From contig NZ_AP026708.1 in NCBI RefSeq assembly GCF_026000375.1, positions 312,501 to 376,500 on the forward strand: 64,000 nucleotides of DNA. Direction: 5' to 3'. Below are positions 34,912-44,931 of this stretch, piece after piece. The number at the start of each line of letters is the position of its first letter. Position 1 is the first letter of the stretch. The notes under the pieces are model-generated. The model ran no database searches. It was not told where the DNA came from and was given only the letters and a program-made list of their open reading frames with translations. Position numbers and translations under genes: made by a program. The DNA comes from Pseudodesulfovibrio portus. Its GTDB lineage: Bacteria; Desulfobacterota; Desulfovibrionia; Desulfovibrionales; Desulfovibrionaceae.

Positions 34912-35133
34912 ATGAAAAGACGCTTTTTTCTTCCCGCCATACTCCTGCTGGCCGCCCTGCTCACAGGTTGCGGCGCCAAGTCATACAGCATCAAGACACA
35001 CTCCGGGCATGAATACATCGCCCAGGGAGCCCCGGTTTACGACGTGAAATCCGACACATACACGTTCACCGACGGCCAGGGAAAGGAAGTCGTCATCAAC
35101 AAGGACGACATCCGGCTCATCAAGGAGAAATAG
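34912..35133 (+). CDS. YgdI/YgdR-like small lipoprotein (DUF903)
   Basis: 73 residues from the ATG at 34912. The lipobox is LLTGC (Cys20). The mature part is a short SH3-like beta fold, SYSIKTHSGHEYIAQGAPVYD...TYTFTDGQGKEVVINKDDIRLIKE, matching YgdI/YgdR proteins, whose function is unknown. It is convergent with the DsrE-like gene, 12 bases apart. Confidence 0.82.
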   Translation: MKRRFFLPAILLLAALLTGCGAKSYSIKTHSGHEYIAQGAPVYDVKSDTYTFTDGQGKEVVINKDDIRLIKEK

Positions 35134-35145
35134 CTCCTTACCCGG

Positions 35146-35607
35146 TCAGGTGAAGAGACAGAGGTCGCACTCGCCTGCATGTTTGATGAACCCTTCTGCG
35201 GTCCAGACCTCGACGCCTTCCACGAAGTCCTCCTGCTTCAACTTCATCATCTCCATGGTCATATGGCAGGCGACCAGCTTGACCCCTTCGATCCTGGCCA
35301 TCTCGAACATGTCCTCGACAGCCGGTATGTTCGCTTCCTCCATCCATTTTTTCATCATGCTGGTGGCCATCTGCGGCATCCCCGGTATGGCCCCCATGGT
35401 CCCGCCCGGATAATACTTCAGCTTTTCGATGCCGCCCGGCTTGATCACGTCCATCCCCATGAACGTGTAGAATATGGTCGCGTCATTACCGAGCCTTACC
35501 GAATTGAGCGCCATGACCAGGGCGGGCATGGCACCGTCCAAAGTGCCCCTGGAAGTGATAAACGCATGCCGCTGCCTGACATTTTCCCTCTTGGTTTCGC
35601 TGGACAT
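35146..35607 (-). CDS. DsrE/DsrF-like (DsrE2) family protein
   Basis: 153 residues from the ATG at 35607, chosen because GGAGG lies five bases upstream; an ATG at 35619 is possible. DsrE2-type pattern: SRGTLDGAMPALVMALNSVRLGNDATIFYTFMGMDVI, a Gly/Met-rich GGTMGAIPGMPQMATSMMKKWM, and VKLVACHMTMEMM with the conserved active-site-type cysteine. Such proteins carry persulfide sulfur in sulfur-trafficking pathways, which fits a sulfate reducer. A final CDLCLF adds two further cysteines. It is a single gene. Confidence 0.85.
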   Translation of the reverse strand: MSSETKRENVRQRHAFITSRGTLDGAMPALVMALNSVRLGNDATIFYTFMGMDVIKPGGIEKLKYYPGGTMGAIPGMPQMATSMMKKWMEEANIPAVEDMFEMARIEGVKLVACHMTMEMMKLKQEDFVEGVEVWTAEGFIKHAGECDLCLFT

Positions 35608-35772
35608 TTCGGCCTCCATGAAATTTGATGGGATTGAACATTTCCCCGCATGCGCCCGGTCCACGCCAGACCGCGTCGGCCATAACGGGGAAGTCCTCAC
35701 TGTAATCCGCTATGAACCCAATGTTCACACATGACAATTAGAATGCGTTGTGCCGCCCTTGTGTCGGGCGCT

Positions 35773-35820
35773 GAATAACGAAGTCCCCCCAAGCCGAGGC
35801 TCGGGGGGACTTCGTTATTC
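35773..35820. terminator. Long perfect inverted repeat, probable terminator
   Basis: 18-bp perfect stem (GAATAACGAAGTCCCCCC / GGGGGGACTTCGTTATTC) around a 12-base loop that itself contains GCC-GA-GGC. It lies 15 bases beyond the stop of the minus-strand permease. There is no classical U-run, so factor-independent termination or mRNA protection is inferred. Confidence 0.6.
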
Positions 35821-35835
35821 CGAATCGATTGCAGG

Positions 35836-36546
35836 TCAGCCCAGGTCAGGGACAACGCCCCTGTCCTCTCGCGCGCCGCTGCCGGCCGACAGTTTGCGTT
35901 CCAGGGCGTTGAAGAACCGGGAGAAACCGAAGGTCAGGGTCAGGTAGATGCAACCCGCACCCGCCAGGAACGGCACGTAGGTGTAGTATCGCGCTCCAAG
36001 CACCTTGGCGGAGAACATCAGTTCGGCCACACCGATGGTGGAGATAAGCGACGAATCCTTGAGCAGGACGATGAGCTCGTTCCCCAGCGGCGGAATCATC
36101 CGCTTCAGGGCCTGGGGCAGGATCACGTAGAACATGGATTGGGTGTGCGAAAGCCCGGTGCCGCGAGCGGCCTCCATCTGGCCCTTGTTGATGGATTGGA
36201 TGCCCGCCCGGATGATTTCCGCATTGTAAGCGCCGGAGTTGATGCCCAGCGCGATGATGCCCGTGATCAGCGGATCAGGCGTGATGCCTTCGCCGGTCAC
36301 CAGCATGTAGATCTGCGGAAACCCGAGATAGAAAAAGAAAATCTGCAGCAGCATCGGGGTGCCCCGAATGATCTGGATATACCCGTCGGCAAGCAGCCGG
36401 ACGGACAGACGGCGGCTGATGCGCCCGGTTCCGGCGACAATGCCCAGGCAAAGCCCCATGGCCAGCGCGCCGAAGGTGACCTGAAGCGTGGCCAGGGCCC
36501 CGTTCAGGAGCATGTCGGAATGTTTGAAGACCAGTGAAAAATCCAT
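35836..36546 (-). CDS. Polar amino acid ABC transporter permease
   Basis: 236 residues with about five membrane segments. HisMQ/GlnP family: ALATLQVTFGALAMGLCLGIVAGTGR, IIRGTPMLLQIFFFYLGFPQI, and the EAA loop GTGLSHTQSMFYVILPQALKRMIPPLGNELIVLLKDSSL. It forms the inner-membrane channel for an amino acid, probably glutamate, glutamine or a similar polar residue. It lies downstream of the binding-protein gene, with a hairpin between. No ATPase gene follows; the transcript ends at the long inverted repeat. Confidence 0.9.
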   Translation of the reverse strand: MDFSLVFKHSDMLLNGALATLQVTFGALAMGLCLGIVAGTGRISRRLSVRLLADGYIQIIRGTPMLLQIFFFYLGFPQIYMLVTGEGITPDPLITGIIALGINSGAYNAEIIRAGIQSINKGQMEAARGTGLSHTQSMFYVILPQALKRMIPPLGNELIVLLKDSSLISTIGVAELMFSAKVLGARYYTYVPFLAGAGCIYLTLTFGFSRFFNALERKLSAGSGAREDRGVVPDLG

Positions 36547-36562
36547 AGCCTACTCCTCAATG

Positions 36563-36590
36563 GAGCCGGGAGGCGGACGCCCCCCGGCTC
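36563..36590 (-). terminator. Intercistronic hairpin (attenuator-like)
   Basis: GAGCCGGG...CCCGGCTC-type stem between the binding-protein and permease genes. On the minus strand no strong U-run follows, so it more likely stabilises the abundant binding-protein mRNA or partly attenuates transcription, as is common in ABC transporter operons. Confidence 0.5.
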
Positions 36591-36603
36591 GATTTCATTT
36601 CAA

Positions 36604-37365
36604 CTACATATTCCACTTCTTGAGGATGGCGTCATAGGTGCCGTCCTGCTTCACTTCTTCGAGGGCCTTGTTCAGCTCGTCCAGCAGGGCCTCGTTGCCC
36701 TTGCGGGAGATCATGGCGAACTCCTCGAAGGAAAGCGGCTCGCCCGCACGCCTGAAGTCGCCGCGCTTGACGAATTCGTCGGCCACGGACAGGTCGGCGA
36801 TGACCGCGTCGGCGGCCTTGTTGTTGAGCATCATGAAGGCGATATTGTAGCTCTCGGGCTTGACCACTTCGGCACCCTCGATCTTGTCGGCCTGCTGTTC
36901 GCCGGTGGTGCCGAGCTGAACAGCGATCTTTTTGCCGTTCAGGTCGGCGGCCGAATTGATGTCCGAGTCCTTGCGCACCACGATGACCTGGCCGCTGGCG
37001 ATGTACGGAGCGGAAAAGCTGACCTGCTCTGCCCGTTCCTCGGAGATGCCGAAACCGGACATGCCCATGTCCACCTGGCCGGACTGCACTGCGGTGACGA
37101 TGGCCGCAAAGTCCATGGTCACCCAATGGATCTTCACGCCCATCTTCTCGGTGACGGCGTTGAGCAGGTCCACGTCGAAACCGACACGCTCGCCGTTGTC
37201 GCCGATGGATTCGAACGGCGGGTAGTCCGGGCTGTTGCCCACGGTGATGACACCGGCTTCCCTGACCTTGTCCAGAGTGGTCCCGGCAAAGGCGGTTGCG
37301 GCGAACAGACCCGCCACGAGTACCATGGAAAACACGAAAACAGAACGTAACTTGTTGAACTTCAT
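36604..37365 (-). CDS. Amino acid ABC transporter substrate-binding protein
   Basis: 253 residues with a Sec signal peptide ending ATAFA near residue 27. Bacterial extracellular solute-binding family 3: GVITVGNSPDYPPFESIGDNGERVGFDVDLLNAV, DMGMSGFGISEERAEQVSFSAPY, and KIAVQLGTTGEQQADKI. The ligand-clamp residues around the TPY/DY region suggest a polar amino acid. It is first in a two-gene unit with the permease. Confidence 0.92.
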   Translation of the reverse strand: MKFNKLRSVFVFSMVLVAGLFAATAFAGTTLDKVREAGVITVGNSPDYPPFESIGDNGERVGFDVDLLNAVTEKMGVKIHWVTMDFAAIVTAVQSGQVDMGMSGFGISEERAEQVSFSAPYIASGQVIVVRKDSDINSAADLNGKKIAVQLGTTGEQQADKIEGAEVVKPESYNIAFMMLNNKAADAVIADLSVADEFVKRGDFRRAGEPLSFEEFAMISRKGNEALLDELNKALEEVKQDGTYDAILKKWNM

Positions 37366-37438
37366 ATCAAACTCCTTATGGAATTATAAGTGGATTGTCC
37401 GACCTGAACAGGCCGGGGAAAGGCTAATGGAATGTGGC

Positions 37439-38974
<1,536 letters not shown>

Positions 38975-38977
38975 GCC

Positions 38978-39895
38978 CTACCCCTCCGGCTCGATGTTGG
39001 TGCCGAGCGCTGCGGGTCCCTCGATGCGACGGCCACGCCAGGCGGACAGGATGAGGACCAATATGGTCAGCAGGTACGGCAACATGAGCAGAAGCGATGA
39101 CGGCAGGTTGGTGCCGACGGCCTGGAGCCGGAGCTGAAAGGCCATGACCCCGCCGAAAAGATAGGCGCCGACCACTGCGCGACCGGGACGCCAGAAGGCG
39201 AAGATGACCAGGGCCACGGCGATCCAGCCGCGTCCGCCGGACAGCCCGTTGGTCCACAAGTGGGTGTAGGACAGGGACAGGTAGGCCCCGCCAAGGCCGA
39301 TGAGAAATCCGCCCGCCATGACCGCGAAGTAGCGCAGCCGCACGGGCTTCAACCCGGCGGCACCGGCGGCGGCGGGCATCTCGCCCGTGGCCGTCACGTG
39401 CAGGCCGAGACTTGTCCGCCTGAAAAAGAACCAGAAAATGAGCGGCAGCACGAAGGAGACATAGACCAGCATGTCATGCCGGAAAAAGATCTCGTTCAGG
39501 ACCGGAATTTGGGAAAGCAAAGGAAAATCAAACGGGTCGAATCCGGGTGCGGCCAGCCCCACGTAGGGGACGCCGAGATAGTGCGTCAGCCCCAGACCGA
39601 GGATGGTCAAAGCCAGGCCGGACACCACCTGGTTGCCCAGGCAGGAAACGCAGACAAAGGCGTGCAGGCCGCCGAAGGCCATACCTGCCAGTCCGCCTGC
39701 CATGAAACCGAGCCAGGGCGAACCGGTAGTCAGGCTGACCCAGAAAGCGGCCAGGGCGGAAATGGACATCATGCCTTCCACGCCGAGATTCAGCACCCCG
39801 CCCTTCTCGGTCATCATCTCGCCCAGGGTGGCGTAGAGAATGGGCGTGCCGGACTGCACGGTGGCTGCGAAAAGCGGTATCAGGAAATCCCACAT
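38978..39895 (-). CDS. BMP-type nucleoside ABC importer, permease 2
   Basis: 305 residues, about 8-9 membrane segments, branched-chain/ribose permease fold. Signature GEMMTEKGGVLNLGVEGMM near 25-43 and GLRPVRLRY-like EAA loop (AAGAAGLKPVRLRYFAVMAGG). It pairs with the permease at 39899-40960 (three bases between) in a heterodimeric channel. A NupQ/YufQ role is inferred from order and family. Confidence 0.9.
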   Translation of the reverse strand: MWDFLIPLFAATVQSGTPILYATLGEMMTEKGGVLNLGVEGMMSISALAAFWVSLTTGSPWLGFMAGGLAGMAFGGLHAFVCVSCLGNQVVSGLALTILGLGLTHYLGVPYVGLAAPGFDPFDFPLLSQIPVLNEIFFRHDMLVYVSFVLPLIFWFFFRRTSLGLHVTATGEMPAAAGAAGLKPVRLRYFAVMAGGFLIGLGGAYLSLSYTHLWTNGLSGGRGWIAVALVIFAFWRPGRAVVGAYLFGGVMAFQLRLQAVGTNLPSSLLLMLPYLLTILVLILSAWRGRRIEGPAALGTNIEPEG

Positions 39896-39898
39896 GGC

Positions 39899-40960
39899 CT
39901 AGTCCTGTTTCTGTCGTCGTTCGAGGGTGTACGTCAGGAAGAACTGCCCGGCCAGGACGGTCAGGAGGATCATCCCTTCCATGATCTCGCCGAAAGCGGC
40001 CGGAATCTGCAGTTCGAGCTGCAGGTTCTCCACGCCCACGCGCAGGGCGGCCAGCAGGAAAGAGGCAAAGGCGATGTTCAGGGGTTCAAGCCGGGCCAGC
40101 CAGGCCACGACAATGGCCGTGTACCCGTAACCGACCATGAGGCTCGGCTGAAGCCTATTGAGCACGGCGGAAGTCTCGATGCATCCGGCCCACCCGGCGA
40201 ACCCGCCGGACAGGCACATGACCAGGATGGCCAGCATGCCGTAGCGAATCTTGGCGTACTTGGCGACGCGTGCGCCTTCGCCGCTGGCCTTGAGCTCGAA
40301 GCCCAGCCGGGTAAAGCGCATGAAACCCCACAACCCCACGCCGACCACCAGACAGAACAGCAGTCCCCAGTGGACGCGGCTGGTCCCGATATGCGGGATC
40401 ACGGCTCCGGGAGTGAACTCGGCCGTCATGGGAAAGCCGAAGCTGGCCGGGTCCTTCCAGGCGCCGAACACGAGGAAGTCGAGCAGCAGGATGGCGATGT
40501 AGTTGAGCATCAGGGTGGAAATGATCTCGTTCACCCTGAGCTTGAGCTTCAGGATGACGGGAATGAACGCCCAGACGGCTCCGAAGATGAAGGCCATGAC
40601 GAACATGAGCGGCAGCAGGACGACTCCGGGCAGATCCGGGAACGACAGGGCCATCCAGGTGGCCCCCATGGCACCGAGGGCGAACTGCCCCTCCGCGCCG
40701 ATATTCCAGATCTGCATGCGGAAGGCAACGGCCACGCCCAGGGAACAGAGAAAGAGCGGAATGGCCTTGAGCAGGGCACCCTCAAGCGCCCAGTAGTTGC
40801 CGAAACTCCCCTGCCACAATACGGCCAGCCCATGAATGGCGTCCTTGCCCTGCCCGGCCAGGAGCAGGGAGCTCACCAATAGGGAAAAGAGCAGGGCGCC
40901 CAGGAAAACAACCAGGGCGCCCCACTTCCAGGGTTCATCTCTTTTGCGAATCTTCAGCAC
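39899..40960 (-). CDS. BMP-type nucleoside ABC importer, permease 1
   Basis: 353 residues with a cytosolic N-terminus (LKIRKRDEPWKWG) and about ten membrane segments. NupP/YufP-like permease: LWQGSFGNYWALEGALLKAIPLFLCSLGVAVAFRMQIWNIGAEGQF, MLNYIAILLLDF, and ASGEGARVAKYAKIRYGMLAILVMCLSGGFAG as the ATPase-contact loop. It is ten bases after the binding-lipoprotein gene. Confidence 0.9.
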   Translation of the reverse strand: MLKIRKRDEPWKWGALVVFLGALLFSLLVSSLLLAGQGKDAIHGLAVLWQGSFGNYWALEGALLKAIPLFLCSLGVAVAFRMQIWNIGAEGQFALGAMGATWMALSFPDLPGVVLLPLMFVMAFIFGAVWAFIPVILKLKLRVNEIISTLMLNYIAILLLDFLVFGAWKDPASFGFPMTAEFTPGAVIPHIGTSRVHWGLLFCLVVGVGLWGFMRFTRLGFELKASGEGARVAKYAKIRYGMLAILVMCLSGGFAGWAGCIETSAVLNRLQPSLMVGYGYTAIVVAWLARLEPLNIAFASFLLAALRVGVENLQLELQIPAAFGEIMEGMILLTVLAGQFFLTYTLERRQKQD

Positions 40961-40969
40961 GTATGCTCG

Positions 40970-42112
40970 CTATTTGACGGTGCCGACAACGCCTTCCACG
41001 AACCAGTTCATGCCGAGCAGTTCGCCGTCGTTGGACGCGGAGCCCTCGGGGACAACAACCTCACCGGCCTGGTTCTTGATGGGACCGGCGAAGATAGTGT
41101 CCTCACCGGCTGCCAGCTTGGCGCGCTCTGCCTCGACGGAGGTCTTCACATCCTCGGGAACCATGGGACCGAAGGGAGCGATGTCCACGACGCCGTCCTG
41201 AAGGGACCACCACATGGATTCGTCACCCTTCCAGGAACCGTCGCGAACCTCTTCCATCATCTTGATGTACATGGGAGCCCAGTTCCAGACGGCGGAAGTC
41301 AGGTGCGCCTTGGGAGCAAAGGAAGACATGTCGGAGTTGTAGCCCACGGAGTAGGCACCCGCTTCCTGAGCGGCTTCCTGTGCGGCCGGGGAGTCCTGAT
41401 GCTGGGCGATCACGTCGCAACCGGCGTCGAGCAGGGACTTGGCGGCGTCCTTTTCCAGAGCCGGATCATACCAGGTCTTGGTCCAGACCACGCGGACCTC
41501 GGCTTCGGGATTGGCCTTGCGGACGCCCAGAGTGTAGGCGTTGATGCCGCGAATGACTTCGGGAATCGGGAAAGCGGCCACGTAGCCGAGCTTGTTGCTC
41601 TTGGTCATGGCACCGGCGACAAGGCCGGTCAGGTAGCGCGCCTGATAGATGCGACCGAAGTAGTTGGAGACATTTTCGGACTTCTTGAAGCCGGAGCAAT
41701 GCATGAACTTGGCGTCAGGAAATTCCTTGGCCACCTTGATGGTCGGGTCCATGTAGCCGAAGCTGGTGGTGAAAATGATATCGAAACCCTTGCGGGCCAT
41801 GTTGCGGATGACGCGCTCGGAGTCGGCACCCTCGGGGACGGACTCGACAAAGGAGGTCTCGGCCCAATCCAGCTCGTCGACGGCCTTGCGGCCCAAGTCG
41901 TGGGCGTAGGAGTAACCGGCGTCGCCGACCGGGGAAACATAGACGAACCCGGCCTTGATGGTCTTGGGCTCTTCCTTGGCCGGGGCGGCGGCCTCTTCGG
42001 TCTTGGCAGGCTCTTCGGCCTTTTTTTCCTGGGGGGCTTCACCGCACGCGAACAGCATCAGCATCGCCGCGCAGGCAACGGATACACCAAACAGTTTCAG
42101 CATTTTTTTCAT
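40970..42112 (-). CDS. BMP family nucleoside-binding lipoprotein
   Basis: 380 residues, lipobox LMLFAC (Cys23) followed by an acidic Glu/Ala/Lys-rich spacer. The BMP/PnrA domain starts at about 52: KTIKAGFVYVSPVGDAGYSYAHDLGRKAV, IRNMARKGFDIIFTTSFGYMDP, FMHCSGFKKSENVSNYFGRIYQARYLTGLVAGAMTKSNKLGYVAAFPIPEVIRGINAY. PnrA-type proteins bind purine nucleosides. It is the first gene of a complete importer operon, and a purine phosphoribosyltransferase gene lies just upstream. Confidence 0.92.
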   Translation of the reverse strand: MKKMLKLFGVSVACAAMLMLFACGEAPQEKKAEEPAKTEEAAAPAKEEPKTIKAGFVYVSPVGDAGYSYAHDLGRKAVDELDWAETSFVESVPEGADSERVIRNMARKGFDIIFTTSFGYMDPTIKVAKEFPDAKFMHCSGFKKSENVSNYFGRIYQARYLTGLVAGAMTKSNKLGYVAAFPIPEVIRGINAYTLGVRKANPEAEVRVVWTKTWYDPALEKDAAKSLLDAGCDVIAQHQDSPAAQEAAQEAGAYSVGYNSDMSSFAPKAHLTSAVWNWAPMYIKMMEEVRDGSWKGDESMWWSLQDGVVDIAPFGPMVPEDVKTSVEAERAKLAAGEDTIFAGPIKNQAGEVVVPEGSASNDGELLGMNWFVEGVVGTVK

Positions 42113-42240
42113 GTGGACCTCTCCGTTAGCGATTTAGTATCCGGACTTCTTATCCCAGCCTGTATTTCCGGGCAAGACCCAAAACGACTGCCCTGAAATC
42201 AACATGCTGTAATTGCAAAAAATGTTTTTTCGACCATCAA

Positions 42241-42720
42241 TTATTCATTGACCTGAACAATGGGCTCCACAAACTGTGAACCGGCATCCCACGGGAACAG
42301 AATCCAGGTGTCCTGGCTGACCTCGGTGATGAAGGTCTCCACCAGGGGACGTCCCTCGGGCTTGGCATAGACCGTGGCGAAATGCGCCTTGGGGACCATG
42401 TCGCGAACGATCTTGGCCGTCTTTCCCGTGTCCACCAGGTCGTCGATGAGCAACCAGCCCTCGCCGTCCATATCCACTTTCTTGAGGATATTGGCCGAAC
42501 CCTGCTCCTTCCAGTCGTAGGAAGAAAGGCAGACGGTGTCGATAAGATGCAGGTCCAGCTCACGGGCGATGATGGCCGCCGGGACCAGACCGCCGCGGGT
42601 GATGGCCAGTATGCCTTTCCACGGCCCCTTTTCCACAAGTCTCCAGGACAATGCCCGGCAGTCCCGGTGCAATTGCTCCCAGGAAACAGGGAACATCTTC
42701 TGGTATCTGTCTTTACCCAT
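42241..42720 (-). CDS. Xanthine-guanine phosphoribosyltransferase-like protein
   Basis: 159 residues from the ATG at 42720 (GAGG upstream). Type I PRTase with [20 protein letters not shown] near 37-56 and the PRPP motif [13 protein letters not shown] near 89-101, then [11 protein letters not shown] where the guanine-pocket Trp lies. It converts guanine or xanthine plus PRPP to the nucleotide. Upstream of a BMP nucleoside importer, it points to purine uptake and salvage. About 128 bases, including a GGGCA/TGCCC hairpin, separate the two, so co-regulation is not shown. Confidence 0.88.
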   Translation of the reverse strand: MGKDRYQKMFPVSWEQLHRDCRALSWRLVEKGPWKGILAITRGGLVPAAIIARELDLHLIDTVCLSSYDWKEQGSANILKKVDMDGEGWLLIDDLVDTGKTAKIVRDMVPKAHFATVYAKPEGRPLVETFITEVSQDTWILFPWDAGSQFVEPIVQVNE

Positions 42721-42784
42721 TTCCAAGCCTCTTTTTATGGATCAAGCTGAGATGCAGGGGCAGGTCGTACCCTCATACGGCCCA

Positions 42785-44236
42785 TTAATCAAGCGTGCAG
42801 GCCCTGCCTTTGTAATCAAAGATGAAACTGAGCGTCTTTCGCACCTTGTCCGAAAACAATTTGCTCGACAAGACCTTGCCCGCCACGCGCTTGTTTATCT
42901 CCGCCACCGTGGGATAGGGATGAACGGCCGAGGCCAGGGAGGACAGGGACATCCGGGCGTTCAGGGCCGCCACCCACTCGCCCGCCAATTCGCCCGCATG
43001 GATGCCTGCGACCTGCACGCCGAGCGGTTTTTCCTTCCGGTCCAGGACGAGCTTGATCTTGCCTTCTGTTCCGCCCTCGGCCAACGCGCGATCGTTGTCG
43101 GCGAAGTTCTCCTCCCATACCGCATACTCGATGCCCTGCGCCTTGGCCTGCTTCTCGCAAATGCCCACGCCCGCCAACTCGGGATCGGTATAGGTGCACC
43201 AGGGCAGCCAGGTGTAGTCCGTTTTTCTCGGCAACCGGAACGCAACGTTGGCGATGACGATGCCCCCCTCGTATCCGGCGGCGTGGGTGAACTGGTATCT
43301 GCCAAGCACGTCTCCGGCGGCAAAAATATGCTTTTGGCTGGTGCGCAGACGGTTGTCGGTCTTCACACCCTTGGAATCGTATTCAACACCGCAGTGTTCC
43401 AACTTCAGCCCGCCCACGTTGGGCGACCGCCCGGCGGAGACCAGAAGCCTTTCCGCCCGAGCCACGCGGGTTTCCCCGTCGCGCGCGTACTCCACCTCCA
43501 CCCCGCCCGGCACCCGCCGGACAGCCGAAGTGGCCGCGCACAGGTCAACGGCCACGCCCTCGCCCTGGAGCGCATCGAGGATCACGGCCGCCATGTCCTC
43601 GTCCGCTGCGGGCAGCAGTTGGCAGTTCCGCTGCAGAATGCGGACATCGGACCCCAGCCTGCTGAAGGCCTGGGCCATCTCGCAGCCGATGGGACCGCCG
43701 CCGAGCACGACCATGGAGCCGGGCAGCGTATCCAGATCGAACAGGTTTTCGTTGGTCAGGAAATCCGCGTCTGCCAGGCCCGGGATGGCCGGCACGGCCG
43801 GAGAAGAGCCCGTGGCGATGACCCAGAACCTCGCGCTGATGCGGGTCCCGGAGCAGTCCACCACATGGTCGTCTTCGAATACGGCCTCCCCGAACACGAC
43901 CTTGACACCGAGTCCGCAGAACCGCTCTTCGGAGTCGTGCACCTGGATGGTGTCGATGACCGACCGGATGCGCGCATTGACCTTGGCCATGTCCACGGGC
44001 GGCAGGTCCACCTCGGGCAGGCCGAATCGCCCGGCATGCTTCATGCGATGATACACCCCGGCGGTCCGGATCAATGTCTTGCTCGGTACGCACCCCGTGT
44101 GCAGGCAGTCGCCGCCCAGCTTGGGAGCGCGCTCGATGAGCACGGCTTTCAGCCCCAGCTGGGACGTGCCCGAAGCCACGGTCAGCCCGGCGGCCCCGCC
44201 GCCGATCACGCCGATGTCATAGTCGTATTCAGCCAC
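42785..44236 (-). CDS. Pyridine nucleotide-disulfide oxidoreductase (mercuric reductase/dihydrolipoyl dehydrogenase-like)
   Basis: 483 residues. FAD motif IGVIGGGAAGLTVASG near 8-23, redox-active disulfide GGDCLHTGCVPSK near 41-53, NAD(P) motif MVVLGGGPIGCEMAQAFSRLG, FAD-closing HIFAAGDVLGRYQFTHAAGYEG, and a dimerisation domain ending VHPYPTVAEINKRVAG. The MerA Hg-binding C-terminal cysteine pair is absent, so mercury reduction is unlikely. Its start overlaps the TVP38-family gene by eight bases; such pairs or fusions recur in bacteria, but the substrate is not known. Confidence 0.87.
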   Translation of the reverse strand: MAEYDYDIGVIGGGAAGLTVASGTSQLGLKAVLIERAPKLGGDCLHTGCVPSKTLIRTAGVYHRMKHAGRFGLPEVDLPPVDMAKVNARIRSVIDTIQVHDSEERFCGLGVKVVFGEAVFEDDHVVDCSGTRISARFWVIATGSSPAVPAIPGLADADFLTNENLFDLDTLPGSMVVLGGGPIGCEMAQAFSRLGSDVRILQRNCQLLPAADEDMAAVILDALQGEGVAVDLCAATSAVRRVPGGVEVEYARDGETRVARAERLLVSAGRSPNVGGLKLEHCGVEYDSKGVKTDNRLRTSQKHIFAAGDVLGRYQFTHAAGYEGGIVIANVAFRLPRKTDYTWLPWCTYTDPELAGVGICEKQAKAQGIEYAVWEENFADNDRALAEGGTEGKIKLVLDRKEKPLGVQVAGIHAGELAGEWVAALNARMSLSSLASAVHPYPTVAEINKRVAGKVLSSKLFSDKVRKTLSFIFDYKGRACTLD

Positions 44237-44924
44237 GGTTCCTCCTTGCCTGCAGCCAGTCCAGTCCCTTGCGGGCGACCAGAGGGAACAGGCCTATGAT
44301 GACGAACGACAGGATCAGGCCGGGCGACAGCAGCCCGGAAAGTGAATCTATGCGCCCCAGCTCCCGGCCCGCGTTCACATAGACTACGGTGCCCGGCAGC
44401 ATGCCGATCTGCGAGACCCAAAAATAGGTGAAGAGCCGCATGGGCGTCAGGGCCATGAGCGTGTTGATGGCAAAAAATGGAAAGACCGGCACCAGCCGCA
44501 GGGTGAAGAGATAGAACGGGCCGTCCTTTTCCACGCCCCGGTTGACCGCCGACAGCTTGTCGCCGAACTTTCGCTGCACATAGTCGCGGAACAGGTAGCG
44601 TGAGGCGAGAAAGGCCAGGGCCGCACCAATGGTGCTGGCAAAGGAGGCCACGATCACGCCCGTGACCAGCCCGAACAACGCCCCGCCCACCAGGGTGAGG
44701 ACCGCCGCCGCAGGCAGGGAAAGGGCCGTGGCCGTCACATATATGAAGAAGTAGACGGCGAGGGTCGAGGCGGCGTGCTCGGCATACAGCGCCTGAAACC
44801 GGTCTCGGGACGCCTTGACGTATTCAAGGGAAAAATACTGGCCCAGGTCGAGCAGAAAATAGGCCGCGATCAGGCCGACGATCACAACGGCGATCAGCAC
44901 TTTCCTGGTCGTCGCACTCGCCAT
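44229..44924 (-). CDS. TVP38/TMEM64 (SNARE-associated, DedA-like) membrane protein
   Basis: 231 residues with six or so membrane segments. The VTT domain core: YFFIYVTATALSLPAAAVLTLVGGALFGLVTGVIVASFASTIGAALAFLASRYLFRDYV, then KDGPFYLFTLRLVPVFPFFAINTLMALTPM. Related DedA/VTT proteins act in lipid scrambling or small-ion transport. It is translationally coupled to the FAD disulfide reductase downstream (ends overlap) and follows glucokinase by seven bases. Confidence 0.9.
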   Translation of the reverse strand: MASATTRKVLIAVVIVGLIAAYFLLDLGQYFSLEYVKASRDRFQALYAEHAASTLAVYFFIYVTATALSLPAAAVLTLVGGALFGLVTGVIVASFASTIGAALAFLASRYLFRDYVQRKFGDKLSAVNRGVEKDGPFYLFTLRLVPVFPFFAINTLMALTPMRLFTYFWVSQIGMLPGTVVYVNAGRELGRIDSLSGLLSPGLILSFVIIGLFPLVARKGLDWLQARRNRG

Positions 44925-44931
44925 GCTACCC

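Noticed and set aside
39260-40882. 540-codon plus-strand open frame across the BMP permeases
   Set aside because: Antisense shadow rich in Gly, His, Gln and Glu with no domain; the minus strand encodes clear membrane permeases.
42785-44236. Mercuric reductase
   Set aside because: The N-terminal HMA domain and C-terminal Cys pair of MerA are missing, and no mer genes are nearby.
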